Position numbers and translations under genes: made by a program | Shown: positions 17,886 through 25,525 of the stretch, in pieces | Position numbering within the stretch: the first letter of the stretch is position 1 | How the letters are laid out: every line of letters begins with the position of its first letter | Source of the DNA: Nitrososphaerota archaeon | Lineage (GTDB): Archaea; Thermoproteota; Nitrososphaeria; Nitrososphaerales; Nitrosopumilaceae | Direction of reading: 5' to 3' | DNA length: 64,000 bases | NCBI GenBank assembly: GCA_026708305.1 | Contig: JAPOVD010000007.1 | Span: 121,895-185,894 of the forward strand | Notes under the pieces: generated by a model | What the model was told of the DNA's origin: nothing | The model's database searches: none | The model's input: only the letters and a program-made list of their open reading frames with translations

Positions 17886-19250
17886 ATGCGTAATCTAATT
17901 AAAGTAATTTTTATACATATGTTTGTGGTTGATATTTTAATAAACACTGGTATTGAAGTTTTTCAAAATTCGTTTACTAAGCAATTTTTAAATTTTATAG
18001 GACAATTAAACCCATTTGAACTCCCACATACATCATTTGTAACTGATCTTGCTATTATTATGATTTTGGCAGCAGTTGTTACTCTTGCATTTTTTAAAAT
18101 TAAACAACCGTTGATAGTTGGGTACCTTTTTGTAGGAATGTTGATAGGCCCATTATCTCCATTATGGACTTGGTTTTTACCAGATAGTAGATCCATGTTT
18201 GATGATATTGAAGGCATAGGCATATTATCTGATATATCTGCATTGAATCTTTTTGCAGAGATAGGAGTGATTCTTCTATTATTTGTGATTGGAATTGAAT
18301 TTCCATATGCCAAAATACGTTCTATAGGAAAAGTATCTATTGGAATTGGAAGCCTTGGTTTATTTTTAACTCTTGGAGTTATATTTTATTTGTCTACTGC
18401 TATAGGATTTAATTTTATGGATTCATTATTTGTTGCAGCATCTCTTTCTGTGAGCAGTACAGCGATAATTCTGAAAATATTAGTGGACTTTGGTCGGATC
18501 AAGAAAGAATCATCAGTATTAATATTAGGGATATTGATAGTTGAAGATGTAATTGCAGTTATACTCATTGCATCATTAGAATCTATAGCATTGGTAGGAT
18601 CAATTTCGATAGAAGGTGTTTTGGTAATATCTTTAGTTGCTACGGGATTAATAACAGGTACATTTACTATTGGTACCAAAATAGTACCTCCGTTAATAGA
18701 TAAAGTTGCTAGAGCTGAAAACAAAGAAATTTTGTTATTGAGTGTATTGGGAGTTTGCTTTGGCTATGCATTGTTTGCTAACATTGTTGGACTTTCAGTT
18801 GCTATAGGTGCATTTTTAGCAGGCGTATTAATTGCTGAATCAAAATCGTCTGAAGTTTCTAAAATAATATCAGGACCAATAAAAGATATGTTTGTTGCAA
18901 TTTTTTTTGTTTCTGTAGGAGCATTAATGGACATAAGTCAAATACAAAATTATATTGTTGTAGCTATAATATTAATTTCTGTAACTATTGCTATGAAATT
19001 TGTTAGTAATTTGACTGGCAACTTTATATTTAGAAAAAACACTCCTGACGCATTACGTTCTGCATTTGTATTAGCTGCACCAAGAGGAGAGTTTTCTATT
19101 GTCATAGTTAAAGTAGGAGTTGATTTAGGAGTTATTAGTTCATTTTTATTCCCATTGGTGGGAATAATATGTATAACTACTGCTTTCATATCTCCATTCT
19201 TATTTAGTTTAGGAGAAAAAATTATTTCAAAAATGCAATTAAGTAAATAA
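17886..19250 (+). CDS. CPA2-family cation:proton antiporter (KefB/NapA-like)
   Basis: Integral membrane antiporter exchanging Na+ or K+ for H+. About 12-13 hydrophobic helices fill the 454 residues. Family motifs: KIKQPLIVGYLFVGMLIGPLSP, FAEIGVILLLFVIGIEFP, ILIVEDVIAVILIASL and SVAIGAFLAGVLIAESKSS. No RCK/TrkA-N domain follows. The start is ATG 17886, although a second Met (residue 12) is possible. The preceding palindrome suggests regulation. Ion specificity cannot be read. Confidence 0.88.
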   Translation: MRNLIKVIFIHMFVVDILINTGIEVFQNSFTKQFLNFIGQLNPFELPHTSFVTDLAIIMILAAVVTLAFFKIKQPLIVGYLFVGMLIGPLSPLWTWFLPDSRSMFDDIEGIGILSDISALNLFAEIGVILLLFVIGIEFPYAKIRSIGKVSIGIGSLGLFLTLGVIFYLSTAIGFNFMDSLFVAASLSVSSTAIILKILVDFGRIKKESSVLILGILIVEDVIAVILIASLESIALVGSISIEGVLVISLVATGLITGTFTIGTKIVPPLIDKVARAENKEILLLSVLGVCFGYALFANIVGLSVAIGAFLAGVLIAESKSSEVSKIISGPIKDMFVAIFFVSVGALMDISQIQNYIVVAIILISVTIAMKFVSNLTGNFIFRKNTPDALRSAFVLAAPRGEFSIVIVKVGVDLGVISSFLFPLVGIICITTAFISPFLFSLGEKIISKMQLSK

Positions 19251-19277
19251 AATTTATTTATAGTATTCATTTTCATA

Positions 19278-19351
19278 TGCAGTTGCCGGGATTTGAACCC
19301 GGGTCACGAACTTGGCAAGCTCGAATATTAACCAAACTGTACTACAACTGC
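19278..19351 (-). tRNA. tRNA-Gly (GCC)
   Basis: Complete cloverleaf on minus: acceptor GCAGTTG/CAACTGC, anticodon stem CGAGC/GTTCG around TTGCCAA (anticodon GCC), T arm CCGGG-TTCAAAT-CCCGG, discriminator A. No intron; CCA not encoded. Confidence 0.96.
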
Positions 19352-19531
19352 CTATAACCTATAATTATGTTATGTAATTTTTTATATATTTGTAACACAG
19401 TACAGCGATGACATGTATTTAATCTTGAAATAATGAATAATATTGAAATCATATACCATGGAATAAAACATTATGTGCGTACAATTTAAAATTTAGATAT
19501 CGTCTATCTAAACAAATTAATCAATTTTTTG

Positions 19532-20026
19532 TTACTTAAGTTTAATAGTCTTAACTGACATTATCCCTGGTAGCTTAATTGCAGCATTTTTCATAGCTTT
19601 TTTTGCTTCTGTAAGATGTTCTCCATTTATATGCATTTCTATTATGCATTGACCAACATTAACACGTGCAGCTAAACTAACAGCTTTTCCAAATGATCTG
19701 CGCATTCCTTCTTGAAGCCTATCTGCACCAGCAGCAGCAATCATTTTATTCTCTCTTAATAATACATGTGGAAAAATACGTAGTTTTGATGCATATCCTG
19801 TTTCTCCTGCAGATTTTTCTATTGCTTTATTTGCTGTCAGTCTTGCAGCTTCCATTGCTGTATGTCTAATTTGTATTTTTTCATTTGCTAATAATTGTAA
19901 ACAATAATCATAATCATCACGTTTGCCTCCTTGAAATTTTGCAATTTTAATTTGTGGTTTACCTTTTATATATTCTCTACGTGTGTATGGTTGACCATTC
20001 CCACAACTATAATTAGCACCATGCAT
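19532..20026 (-). CDS. rpl10e: Ribosomal protein uL16 (L10e)
   Basis: Large-subunit protein uL16, which organises the A-site tRNA region. Recognised by QPYTRREYIKGKPQ, the IRHTAMEAARLTANKAIEK block, RIFPHVLLRENKM and GMRRSFGKAVSLAARV. 164 aa. It stands alone, divergent from endA with a 50-bp spacer. Confidence 0.95.
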   Translation of the reverse strand: MHGANYSCGNGQPYTRREYIKGKPQIKIAKFQGGKRDDYDYCLQLLANEKIQIRHTAMEAARLTANKAIEKSAGETGYASKLRIFPHVLLRENKMIAAAGADRLQEGMRRSFGKAVSLAARVNVGQCIIEMHINGEHLTEAKKAMKNAAIKLPGIMSVKTIKLK

Positions 20027-20076
20027 GTTATTTTATTATTTTAACATATATTTAATACTTCAATTATTTATATTCT

Positions 20077-20640
20077 ATGTCACTGGGTATAGAATTTAAA
20101 GTAAGTGGCAAATTAACTAAAGATGTTGTTACTATTGTAAATGAAGAAATGACATCTACTTTGTCAGATAGAGGTTATGGTGAGATTAATAACAAATTTT
20201 TTTTTTTGAAACCATTTGAATCTCTATATTTGTTATATTATAATCAATTAATAATACACAAAAAAAATAAAAATATAGATTTTAATTTGCTCATGGAAAC
20301 TTGTATAAAATATGACGAAAACATACTGACAAAATTTTTGATATATAGAGATTTAAGAACAAAAGGCTATGTTGTAAAAGACGGATTCGGATTTGGCTCT
20401 GATTTTAGAGTTTACGAACGTGGTGCATTTGGTATTAAGGGTGCAAAATATTTAATATTTGGATTCGATGAAGGGAAACAAGAAAAAATATATTCATTGC
20501 AAAAAAAAATCGACCAAATAATCAGCATGGGGAAAGAACCCATAATTGCAGTGATAGAACGAAGAGGTGAAATAATATACTATAAAATTTCTAAGATAAA
20601 TTTTTTAGACAACATAGTTGAAGATAATTTTAATTTATGA
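20077..20640 (+). CDS. endA: tRNA-splicing endonuclease, EndA family
   Basis: Cuts bulge-helix-bulge motifs to release introns such as those in the tRNA-Leu and tRNA-Tyr of this window. The C-terminal nuclease fold is clear: LIYRDLRTKGYVVKDGFGFG, SDFRVYERG and EPIIAVIERRGEIIYYKISK. By alignment from memory to the Methanocaldococcus enzyme, catalytic Tyr is Y113 and Lys is K153, but the His position falls on G122 (IKGAKYLI). At 187 aa it is a one-domain subunit, so it may pair with a second EndA-like protein elsewhere. The 3' end overlaps the convergent PLD-like gene by 6 bp. Confidence 0.88.
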   Translation: MSLGIEFKVSGKLTKDVVTIVNEEMTSTLSDRGYGEINNKFFFLKPFESLYLLYYNQLIIHKKNKNIDFNLLMETCIKYDENILTKFLIYRDLRTKGYVVKDGFGFGSDFRVYERGAFGIKGAKYLIFGFDEGKQEKIYSLQKKIDQIISMGKEPIIAVIERRGEIIYYKISKINFLDNIVEDNFNL

Positions 20641-21291
20641 TGTACTAGTAACCCAATCTGTAGAATATTTTAACAAGTTGTTTTTTTCTGCTTCTTCAAA
20701 CTCATATATTTTCACGTATTTTATTTTGTCATTCCATAATTCATAGAAGTCTTTTGTTTTAATTATGATTCTATCTTTGTCGTTCCATGATGTGAAAATA
20801 TCTAGAGATTCAAAATTTTTACTTTGATAATCAAATGTTTCATTTGATGTACCTGTAAATGCAACTACATTATTATATGTGTCCTTAAAAATACCCATTT
20901 TTTCTGCAAAAACACCATCTAATTTTTCAGATCTTGGAATTGCAATTTTCAACTTAAATTTTTTTTTGTTTATAATATGTCGTAACATGTTAATTTTATC
21001 ATTGCTTAATATTTCTTTTGATGTATTGATTTTTTGATCATAAAAAAGTTTAGTTAATATGTTTAAATCTGAAGATCTGAATTTATTACCTGTAATCATT
21101 TTGATCATTGCGTTTTTTTCATTAAAGTTTTGAAAACTAAATGATAATGTAATAAGACTCTTTATTGATATGTATTCTATGCATCTTTCATAGATTATAC
21201 AATTACTTAAACATGGAAGAAAAAATTCTGAAATCAAATCATTCTTATCTGATCTATATTGTTTTTTTAACGCTAATTTTTGTAAATTCAT
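20635..21291 (-). CDS. Orphan phospholipase-D-like module, helicase part absent
   Basis: The sequence resembles the N-terminal PLD-like module found ahead of a SNF2/DEAD helicase in large DNA-processing proteins. The opening (LISEFFLPCLSNCIIYERCIEY) and the block KMGIFKDTYNNVVAFTGTSN-ET, then SLDIFTSW, follow that pattern. Here the protein stops at 218 aa, right after the module, with no helicase in any frame; EndA follows convergently. The HxK catalytic pattern is altered: A129-E130-K131 stands where H-x-K is expected. It may be a trimmed remnant, a stand-alone DNA-binding module, or half of a split protein. Confidence 0.65.
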   Translation of the reverse strand: MNLQKLALKKQYRSDKNDLISEFFLPCLSNCIIYERCIEYISIKSLITLSFSFQNFNEKNAMIKMITGNKFRSSDLNILTKLFYDQKINTSKEILSNDKINMLRHIINKKKFKLKIAIPRSEKLDGVFAEKMGIFKDTYNNVVAFTGTSNETFDYQSKNFESLDIFTSWNDKDRIIIKTKDFYELWNDKIKYVKIYEFEEAEKNNLLKYSTDWVTSTS

Positions 21292-21333
21292 TTCTATATT
21301 ATGTTCTATTTTATATTTAAGTTAGATTAATAA

Positions 21334-21409
21334 TGCTCCCGCCGGGATTTGAACCCGGGATCATTGCCTTGAGAGAGCAATATGCTTAACCTATCTACAC
21401 CACAGGAGC
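21334..21409 (-). tRNA. tRNA-Glu (CTC)
   Basis: Cloverleaf on minus: acceptor GCTCCTG/CGGGAGC with one G-U pair, D stem GTGT/GCAT, anticodon stem TTGCT/GGCAA around CTCTCAA (anticodon CTC), T arm CCGGG-TTCAAAT-CCCGG, discriminator A. No intron; CCA not encoded. Confidence 0.94.
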
Positions 21410-21505
21410 CATAGTAGATGTTATTATTATTTAATTAAATATTTAGTTTGTATGCATTTTTAGAAATACGAATATAGTATTTTTGCATGTATATAATAAT
21501 GTATT

Positions 21506-22411
21506 ATGAAAGATTTTGACACATTTTTAAATATGATGCATGATTGTAGATTTCCAGTTGGTATTGGAGGCTGTAAAAATAATAAACATAATTTTGATTG
21601 TTGTGAATATAACATTACAATTTTCAATAATTGTAATCATGACTTTGATCATGCTATGAAACTTGGTGATGACACTATAATCAAAATTCATTATGGCAAC
21701 ATAAAAGAAGCTAGATCTAATATACTTATATTATACAACAGGATGAAAATAATTAACGATCCAAATTGGGATCTTAAAATATTTTTATCAAAATTACACC
21801 AAAATATAAATAATGTTTCTCAAGATTTTATAAAAAACTGTCTAATTAACTCATTCATATATTCAACTAAAACTAAAATCTGTATTGAACGTCATGATCC
21901 ACTTTCTGTACTTTGGCAAAAATGCAGCGTTCTGTTTTTATTAGATGCACTACTTATAATTAATTCAGGTAAATTGAGCCCAACACACATATTAAAATAT
22001 GTAAGAGACTTTCAACATAATAAAATTAATTCTCATTTTTCGATAATCAATGATTGTATTGGTATTGAAAGAGCTACTACATCATTATTGTCTAGAATGT
22101 ACAAGTCAACACTCTGTTTAAATACAAAATTACAAAAAAAAGATTCTAAAATAATTCAGACTAAATACAATTACATGATCAAAAATTCATTGCTATCTGA
22201 TTGTTATTTATATTTGATGTACATAAATAGAAACTATCTTATTGAAATGAAAAATAAAATTCATAGTAACAATGTTGATATTTATTACATGTTAAAAAAT
22301 GGATTTGATATAGATAATGATAAGATTGAACTACATACACGTATTAAATTAGTACAAAATACTGCCGACTATTTACTACGTGAAATTTCTAATTCTGGTA
22401 ACTTTTTATAA
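21506..22411 (+). CDS. Hypothetical protein with Cys/His-rich N-terminus
   Basis: I do not recognise this 301-aa protein. The first 60 residues are rich in Cys and His (GGCKNNKHNFDCCEYN, then NNCNHDFDHA), which could bind a metal. The remainder looks all-helical with many Asn, Ile and Leu and no membrane helix or signal peptide. It stands between tRNA-Glu and a Cys-rich mini-protein, transcribed from its own start. It may be a lineage-specific soluble protein. No function is assigned. Confidence 0.7.
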   Translation: MKDFDTFLNMMHDCRFPVGIGGCKNNKHNFDCCEYNITIFNNCNHDFDHAMKLGDDTIIKIHYGNIKEARSNILILYNRMKIINDPNWDLKIFLSKLHQNINNVSQDFIKNCLINSFIYSTKTKICIERHDPLSVLWQKCSVLFLLDALLIINSGKLSPTHILKYVRDFQHNKINSHFSIINDCIGIERATTSLLSRMYKSTLCLNTKLQKKDSKIIQTKYNYMIKNSLLSDCYLYLMYINRNYLIEMKNKIHSNNVDIYYMLKNGFDIDNDKIELHTRIKLVQNTADYLLREISNSGNFL

Positions 22412-22432
22412 CCCATCGTTCTATAAATTAAT

Positions 22433-22582
22433 ATGGTAGATCAAGCATGCGGTTGCGAAGCTGATTCTGGTGACCTAAATTATCAATGTGACTGCGGAAT
22501 GCAAGGTACTTGTATATGCAGTGTAGATTGTACATGTACAGATTCAGTTTGTCAAGCTGCTGTACAACAATTAAAAAGTTAA
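22433..22582 (+). CDS. 49-aa Cys-rich, metallothionein-like protein
   Basis: An ATG frame of 49 codons begins 21 nt after the preceding stop and encodes nine cysteines, at 6, 8, 19, 21, 27, 29, 33, 35 and 40. Eight of them form four CxC pairs (CGC, CDC, CIC, CTC). The protein is acidic, has no aromatic residue other than one Tyr and ends in a short helix. This density resembles metallothioneins that bind Cu(I) or Zn(II) clusters. Copper-rich metabolism in the phylum would fit, but that is inference. No homologue family can be named from the sequence alone. Confidence 0.7.
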   Translation: MVDQACGCEADSGDLNYQCDCGMQGTCICSVDCTCTDSVCQAAVQQLKS

Positions 22583-22604
22583 AACAACATCATACTTTTT
22601 TTAA

Positions 22605-22766
22605 TTATTTTTCATTCATGCCCCAAGATTTTAATAGATCTTTTCTAAATTTTTCGCCCTGCTTCTCATTCAATGTATTGCCGCAGTTTTTGTGTGTGGG
22701 TACTACAATCATATCATCTAATTTAAATTCAACTTCGTATAGATGCACATTTGAACAATTACACAT
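22605..22766 (-). CDS. 53-aa small protein with N-terminal CxC
   Basis: The minus-strand frame from ATG 22766 encodes 53 aa beginning MCNCSNVHLYEV, with C2, C4 and a later C28 (HKNCGN). The C-terminal half is charged and helical, ending KSWGMNEK. It converges with the metallothionein-like gene, stopping 22 nt from its stop. Amino-acid composition is coding-like: acidic/basic alternation and no Asn/Ile/Lys runs. It may bind a metal through the three Cys. Function unknown. Confidence 0.6.
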   Translation of the reverse strand: MCNCSNVHLYEVEFKLDDMIVVPTHKNCGNTLNEKQGEKFRKDLLKSWGMNEK

Positions 22767-22836
22767 GATTAATAAAAATAACTACTCCTATATTTCTTTT
22801 TGAAACCTTTAACTAGGGATTAATCTTCATTTTCAT

Positions 22837-24333
22837 ATGAGAAAAAAAATATTAATTATTTTGCCATTGTTATTATTGTCTTTGTTATTGTCATCTTATT
22901 ATATTTCGTTTGTTTCTGCTCAATATTCTCCTGGCGGTGTACAAAATATTGGGACTTGGTATGCTGGAGAAGGATTGAAAAAAGGAAATTATTTCCATTA
23001 TTCGATGTGTTATTTCGAATATAAAAATTGCAGTCAATTTGAAATGAAATTTTGGGTATCTGAAGAAATAAAAGATGGAAGTGAAGAAAAATGGAAATTA
23101 GAAGTAGTAGTTCTTGATGGTAATAAAATAATTAAAGGTGATATGGAAATTGGAAAAATAGCTCCAGAACCTACTGGAGGTAGTGATAATTTATCTATTT
23201 ATAGAGATGCATACAAATCTACTTTGGCATGGTTATCTGCATATGCTACAGCTCCTACCGGAGACTTATTAGGAAAAGGACCAAAAAGCTTTTCACAGCC
23301 ATCATGGGGAAAAATAGCTTCTATAGGTGGTGATCAAATAACTCCAACAGAGTCACAAACTGTATCTGTACCAGCAGGACAATTTGATAGTGTGCTTATA
23401 ACATGGAAGAGTGGTACTATAAATAAAATCTGGGTGGTAGATGATTTTCCATTTCCTGTGAAAGCAGATGCGTTCGTACAAGTATCTCAAGGAATTCCTC
23501 CACAATTGTATAAATTTGAATTATTGGAATACAAAGAAAATATAACATCAAATCCATTTGTAGGAATAATGAGTACTAGTGATCAAAACTCAATGTCTGG
23601 TTGTCCACAAGATTATGAATTCGTAAAAGACAGGAAAAATACTAATACATTTACTATGATTGTCGAATATAAATATGGACCAAAACATCCAATACCAGGA
23701 TGTGAAATAGAGTGGTTTGTAGACTTCAAGAGACTTGTTAATGAAAGTGAACATGAATCAGAAGTTCATTTTGATATATTAGTAGTTGATCCAAATTCTG
23801 AAAAATTAGTTGTAACAAGATCTATAGCGCAAGAAGAGGGACGTCAAAAACTTTTTACTACTTTGGGACAAGATCATAGATTCACCACTGTGAAAGAAAC
23901 TGACGAATATGCTAAATATGCAATAATTGTATATGGTACTGGACCAGAGCAAATAGTACCACCTCCAGAAGAACTTGGATGGATATTAATAGATGTGCAA
24001 TTACAAAACAAATCTAATCCTGACCAAACTATTAACACTAACCAAATTGTTAATTCTGATATACCTGATTGGGTGCGTAACAATGCAGGATGGTGGTCTG
24101 AAGGAAAAATACAAGATCAAGATTTCATTTCCGGAATACAATATTTAATCAAAGAAAACATAATTCAAATACCGATTACAAAGTCTAAGGATCATAATGC
24201 AACAAATGATGTAATACCTGATTGGGTGCGTAACAATGCAGGATGGTGGTCTGAAGGAAAAATACAAGATCAAGATTTCATTTTCGGAATACAATATTTA
24301 ATACAAAATAGATTGATATCAATCTCATATTAA
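22837..24333 (+). CDS. Secreted protein with two C-terminal PDWVRNNAGWW modules
   Basis: An extracellular or surface protein. Residues 1-28 are a Sec signal peptide ending FVSA before QYSPGG. A beta-rich N-terminal region (about 35-240, starting GTWYAGEGLKKG) is followed by a second globular region (about 240-390). Two copies of a short W-rich module occupy about 408-450 and 459-497, each reading PDWVRNNAGWWSEGKIQDQD and then GIQYLI. Similar modules are, to my knowledge, frequent in secreted proteins of this phylum, with unknown function. The next gene is a shorter paralogue of the N-terminal region. 498 aa; ATG start. Confidence 0.8.
   Translation: MRKKILIILPLLLLSLLLSSYYISFVSAQYSPGGVQNIGTWYAGEGLKKGNYFHYSMCYFEYKNCSQFEMKFWVSEEIKDGSEEKWKLEVVVLDGNKIIKGDMEIGKIAPEPTGGSDNLSIYRDAYKSTLAWLSAYATAPTGDLLGKGPKSFSQPSWGKIASIGGDQITPTESQTVSVPAGQFDSVLITWKSGTINKIWVVDDFPFPVKADAFVQVSQGIPPQLYKFELLEYKENITSNPFVGIMSTSDQNSMSGCPQDYEFVKDRKNTNTFTMIVEYKYGPKHPIPGCEIEWFVDFKRLVNESEHESEVHFDILVVDPNSEKLVVTRSIAQEEGRQKLFTTLGQDHRFTTVKETDEYAKYAIIVYGTGPEQIVPPPEELGWILIDVQLQNKSNPDQTINTNQIVNSDIPDWVRNNAGWWSEGKIQDQDFISGIQYLIKENIIQIPITKSKDHNATNDVIPDWVRNNAGWWSEGKIQDQDFIFGIQYLIQNRLISISY
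24061..24302 (+). repeat. Two 89-bp direct repeats, 88/89 identical, period 153 bp
   Basis: Copies at 24061-24149 and 24214-24302 differ at one base (C at 24131, T at 24284), changing Ser to Phe. They are in frame (51-residue period) and encode the W-rich modules. Flanking DNA is not repeated, so they look recently duplicated or homogenised by gene conversion. Confidence 0.95.
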
Positions 24334-24341
24334 TTTGTGAT

Positions 24342-25085
24342 TTGCTTCGAACCAAAATATTCTTTTTAATTTTTATAATATCATTTAGTATAGGTGCATT
24401 TGTGTATTTAGAATATGGTTTAGACATTAAAAATGTAAATAATTTGCCACGTTTTTCATCTACATGGTACATGGGAGAAGGTAAAGAATATGAACCAATT
24501 TTGAAGTACTTGATCAATGATCACAATAATAACGTACAATTACAAACAACTTTCAACTTTAAACAAATATCTGATGTTAACTTATTATATTTACAAATGA
24601 TAGATCAAAATAATAATAATACATTCTATCATATACTAGAATTAACAAATGATTATACAATTAAAAGTTATAATAATGATGAAATTAAACCTCACTTACA
24701 AATAATAAACGATACTATATTTTCAAAACGCGATATGGACAAAAATATAAAATATCTAATCCATAATTCATCTTGGGGGCATACATTTGTTGGTAAATTA
24801 ACTCCTCGACTAAAAGTAATGAATGATATTTTTGATTTTTATTTTGGTAAATTGAATATTTTCAAAATTAATTACAAAATTGGAATGCAATATAATGGAT
24901 TTTTCATTGTTGATAATTTACCAATACCTATAAGAGCACAATATTATGACATTAATGGAAATTCATTATATGATTATGAATTGTTGTCATTTAATATTCA
25001 ATATTTCCCACTATCAAATTTATACGAATTTAATAACCAGCTAGAAAATGTTAGCACGTCACAAGTTAATTTACACCATAAATGA
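24342..25085 (+). CDS. Membrane-anchored or secreted paralogue of the preceding protein
   Basis: It begins 8 nt after the 498-aa gene, from a TTG. An N-terminal hydrophobic segment (about 4-25) is a signal peptide or anchor. The mature part opens RFSSTWYMGEGKEYEP, matching GTWYAGEGLKKG of the neighbour. Later segments also align (NSSWGHTF with QPSWGKIA, and VDNLPIPIRAQ with VDDFPFPVKAD). It lacks the W-rich modules. It has diverged strongly and is Asn-rich. Its last 88 bp overlap a convergent gene. Probably extracellular; function unknown. Confidence 0.65.
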   Translation: MLRTKIFFLIFIISFSIGAFVYLEYGLDIKNVNNLPRFSSTWYMGEGKEYEPILKYLINDHNNNVQLQTTFNFKQISDVNLLYLQMIDQNNNNTFYHILELTNDYTIKSYNNDEIKPHLQIINDTIFSKRDMDKNIKYLIHNSSWGHTFVGKLTPRLKVMNDIFDFYFGKLNIFKINYKIGMQYNGFFIVDNLPIPIRAQYYDINGNSLYDYELLSFNIQYFPLSNLYEFNNQLENVSTSQVNLHHK

Positions 25086-25480
25086 AAAGAATGTGGCAAT
25101 ATGTCAATTCTTCCATTTTCAAAAAATATTTTTAACCCTTCCTTACCATCGTACATATATGCTTCTTTAATGGTTGAACTAGCAAACATTTGTTTTGTTT
25201 GCAATTTTATTACATTAATATCTATAGGAAATTTTTTTTGTTTTTTATTAATTATGACACTAATGTTTTGAGTGCCATAAGAATTAACATCATTAATTTT
25301 TTCTTTTTGTGGAAAATTAAGTAAAATTTGTATGCCGTATTTTTTGGCGATGTCTGCACACAATTGATTTATCATGGTATAACATAATGCTGGATTTTGT
25401 CTTAATGTGTTCTTAATAGTGTTTGAATTGATTTTTAAATATATTTGTAATTCTTCTATTATTTTTTTAAATTTGATCAT
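24998..25480 (-). CDS. Hypothetical protein, convergent with the secreted paralogue
   Basis: I do not recognise this 160-aa protein. It starts at ATG 25480 with an amphipathic helix and has a predicted alpha/beta core (QNISVIINKKQKKFPIDINV) and a Cys/Trp-containing tail. No signal peptide or membrane helix. Its C-terminal 29 codons lie antisense to the end of the upstream secreted paralogue, so one of the two 3' ends may be dispensable. Divergent from the 211-aa gene by 45 bp. Confidence 0.6.
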   Translation of the reverse strand: MIKFKKIIEELQIYLKINSNTIKNTLRQNPALCYTMINQLCADIAKKYGIQILLNFPQKEKINDVNSYGTQNISVIINKKQKKFPIDINVIKLQTKQMFASSTIKEAYMYDGKEGLKIFFENGRIDILPHSFHLWCKLTCDVLTFSSWLLNSYKFDSGKY

Positions 25481-25525
25481 TCTTGTAATGAAATCATATA
25501 AAGTACTAATTTAATTATTTATATT

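Noticed and set aside
19400..19455. Possible C/D-box RNA between tRNA-Gly and uL16
   Set aside because: GCGATGA and TTGA-like boxes are present, but three of four boxes deviate and no terminal stem forms.
22510..22803. A 97-codon plus-strand frame over the small-gene region
   Set aside because: Its Cys/Phe/Ser-rich, low-complexity translation is unlike a real protein. It overlaps two better frames: the 49-aa CxC protein and the 53-aa minus-strand protein.
24061..24302. Direct repeats as a CRISPR or mobile element
   Set aside because: Only two copies, in frame and coding; no spacer pattern, terminal inverted repeats or transposase.
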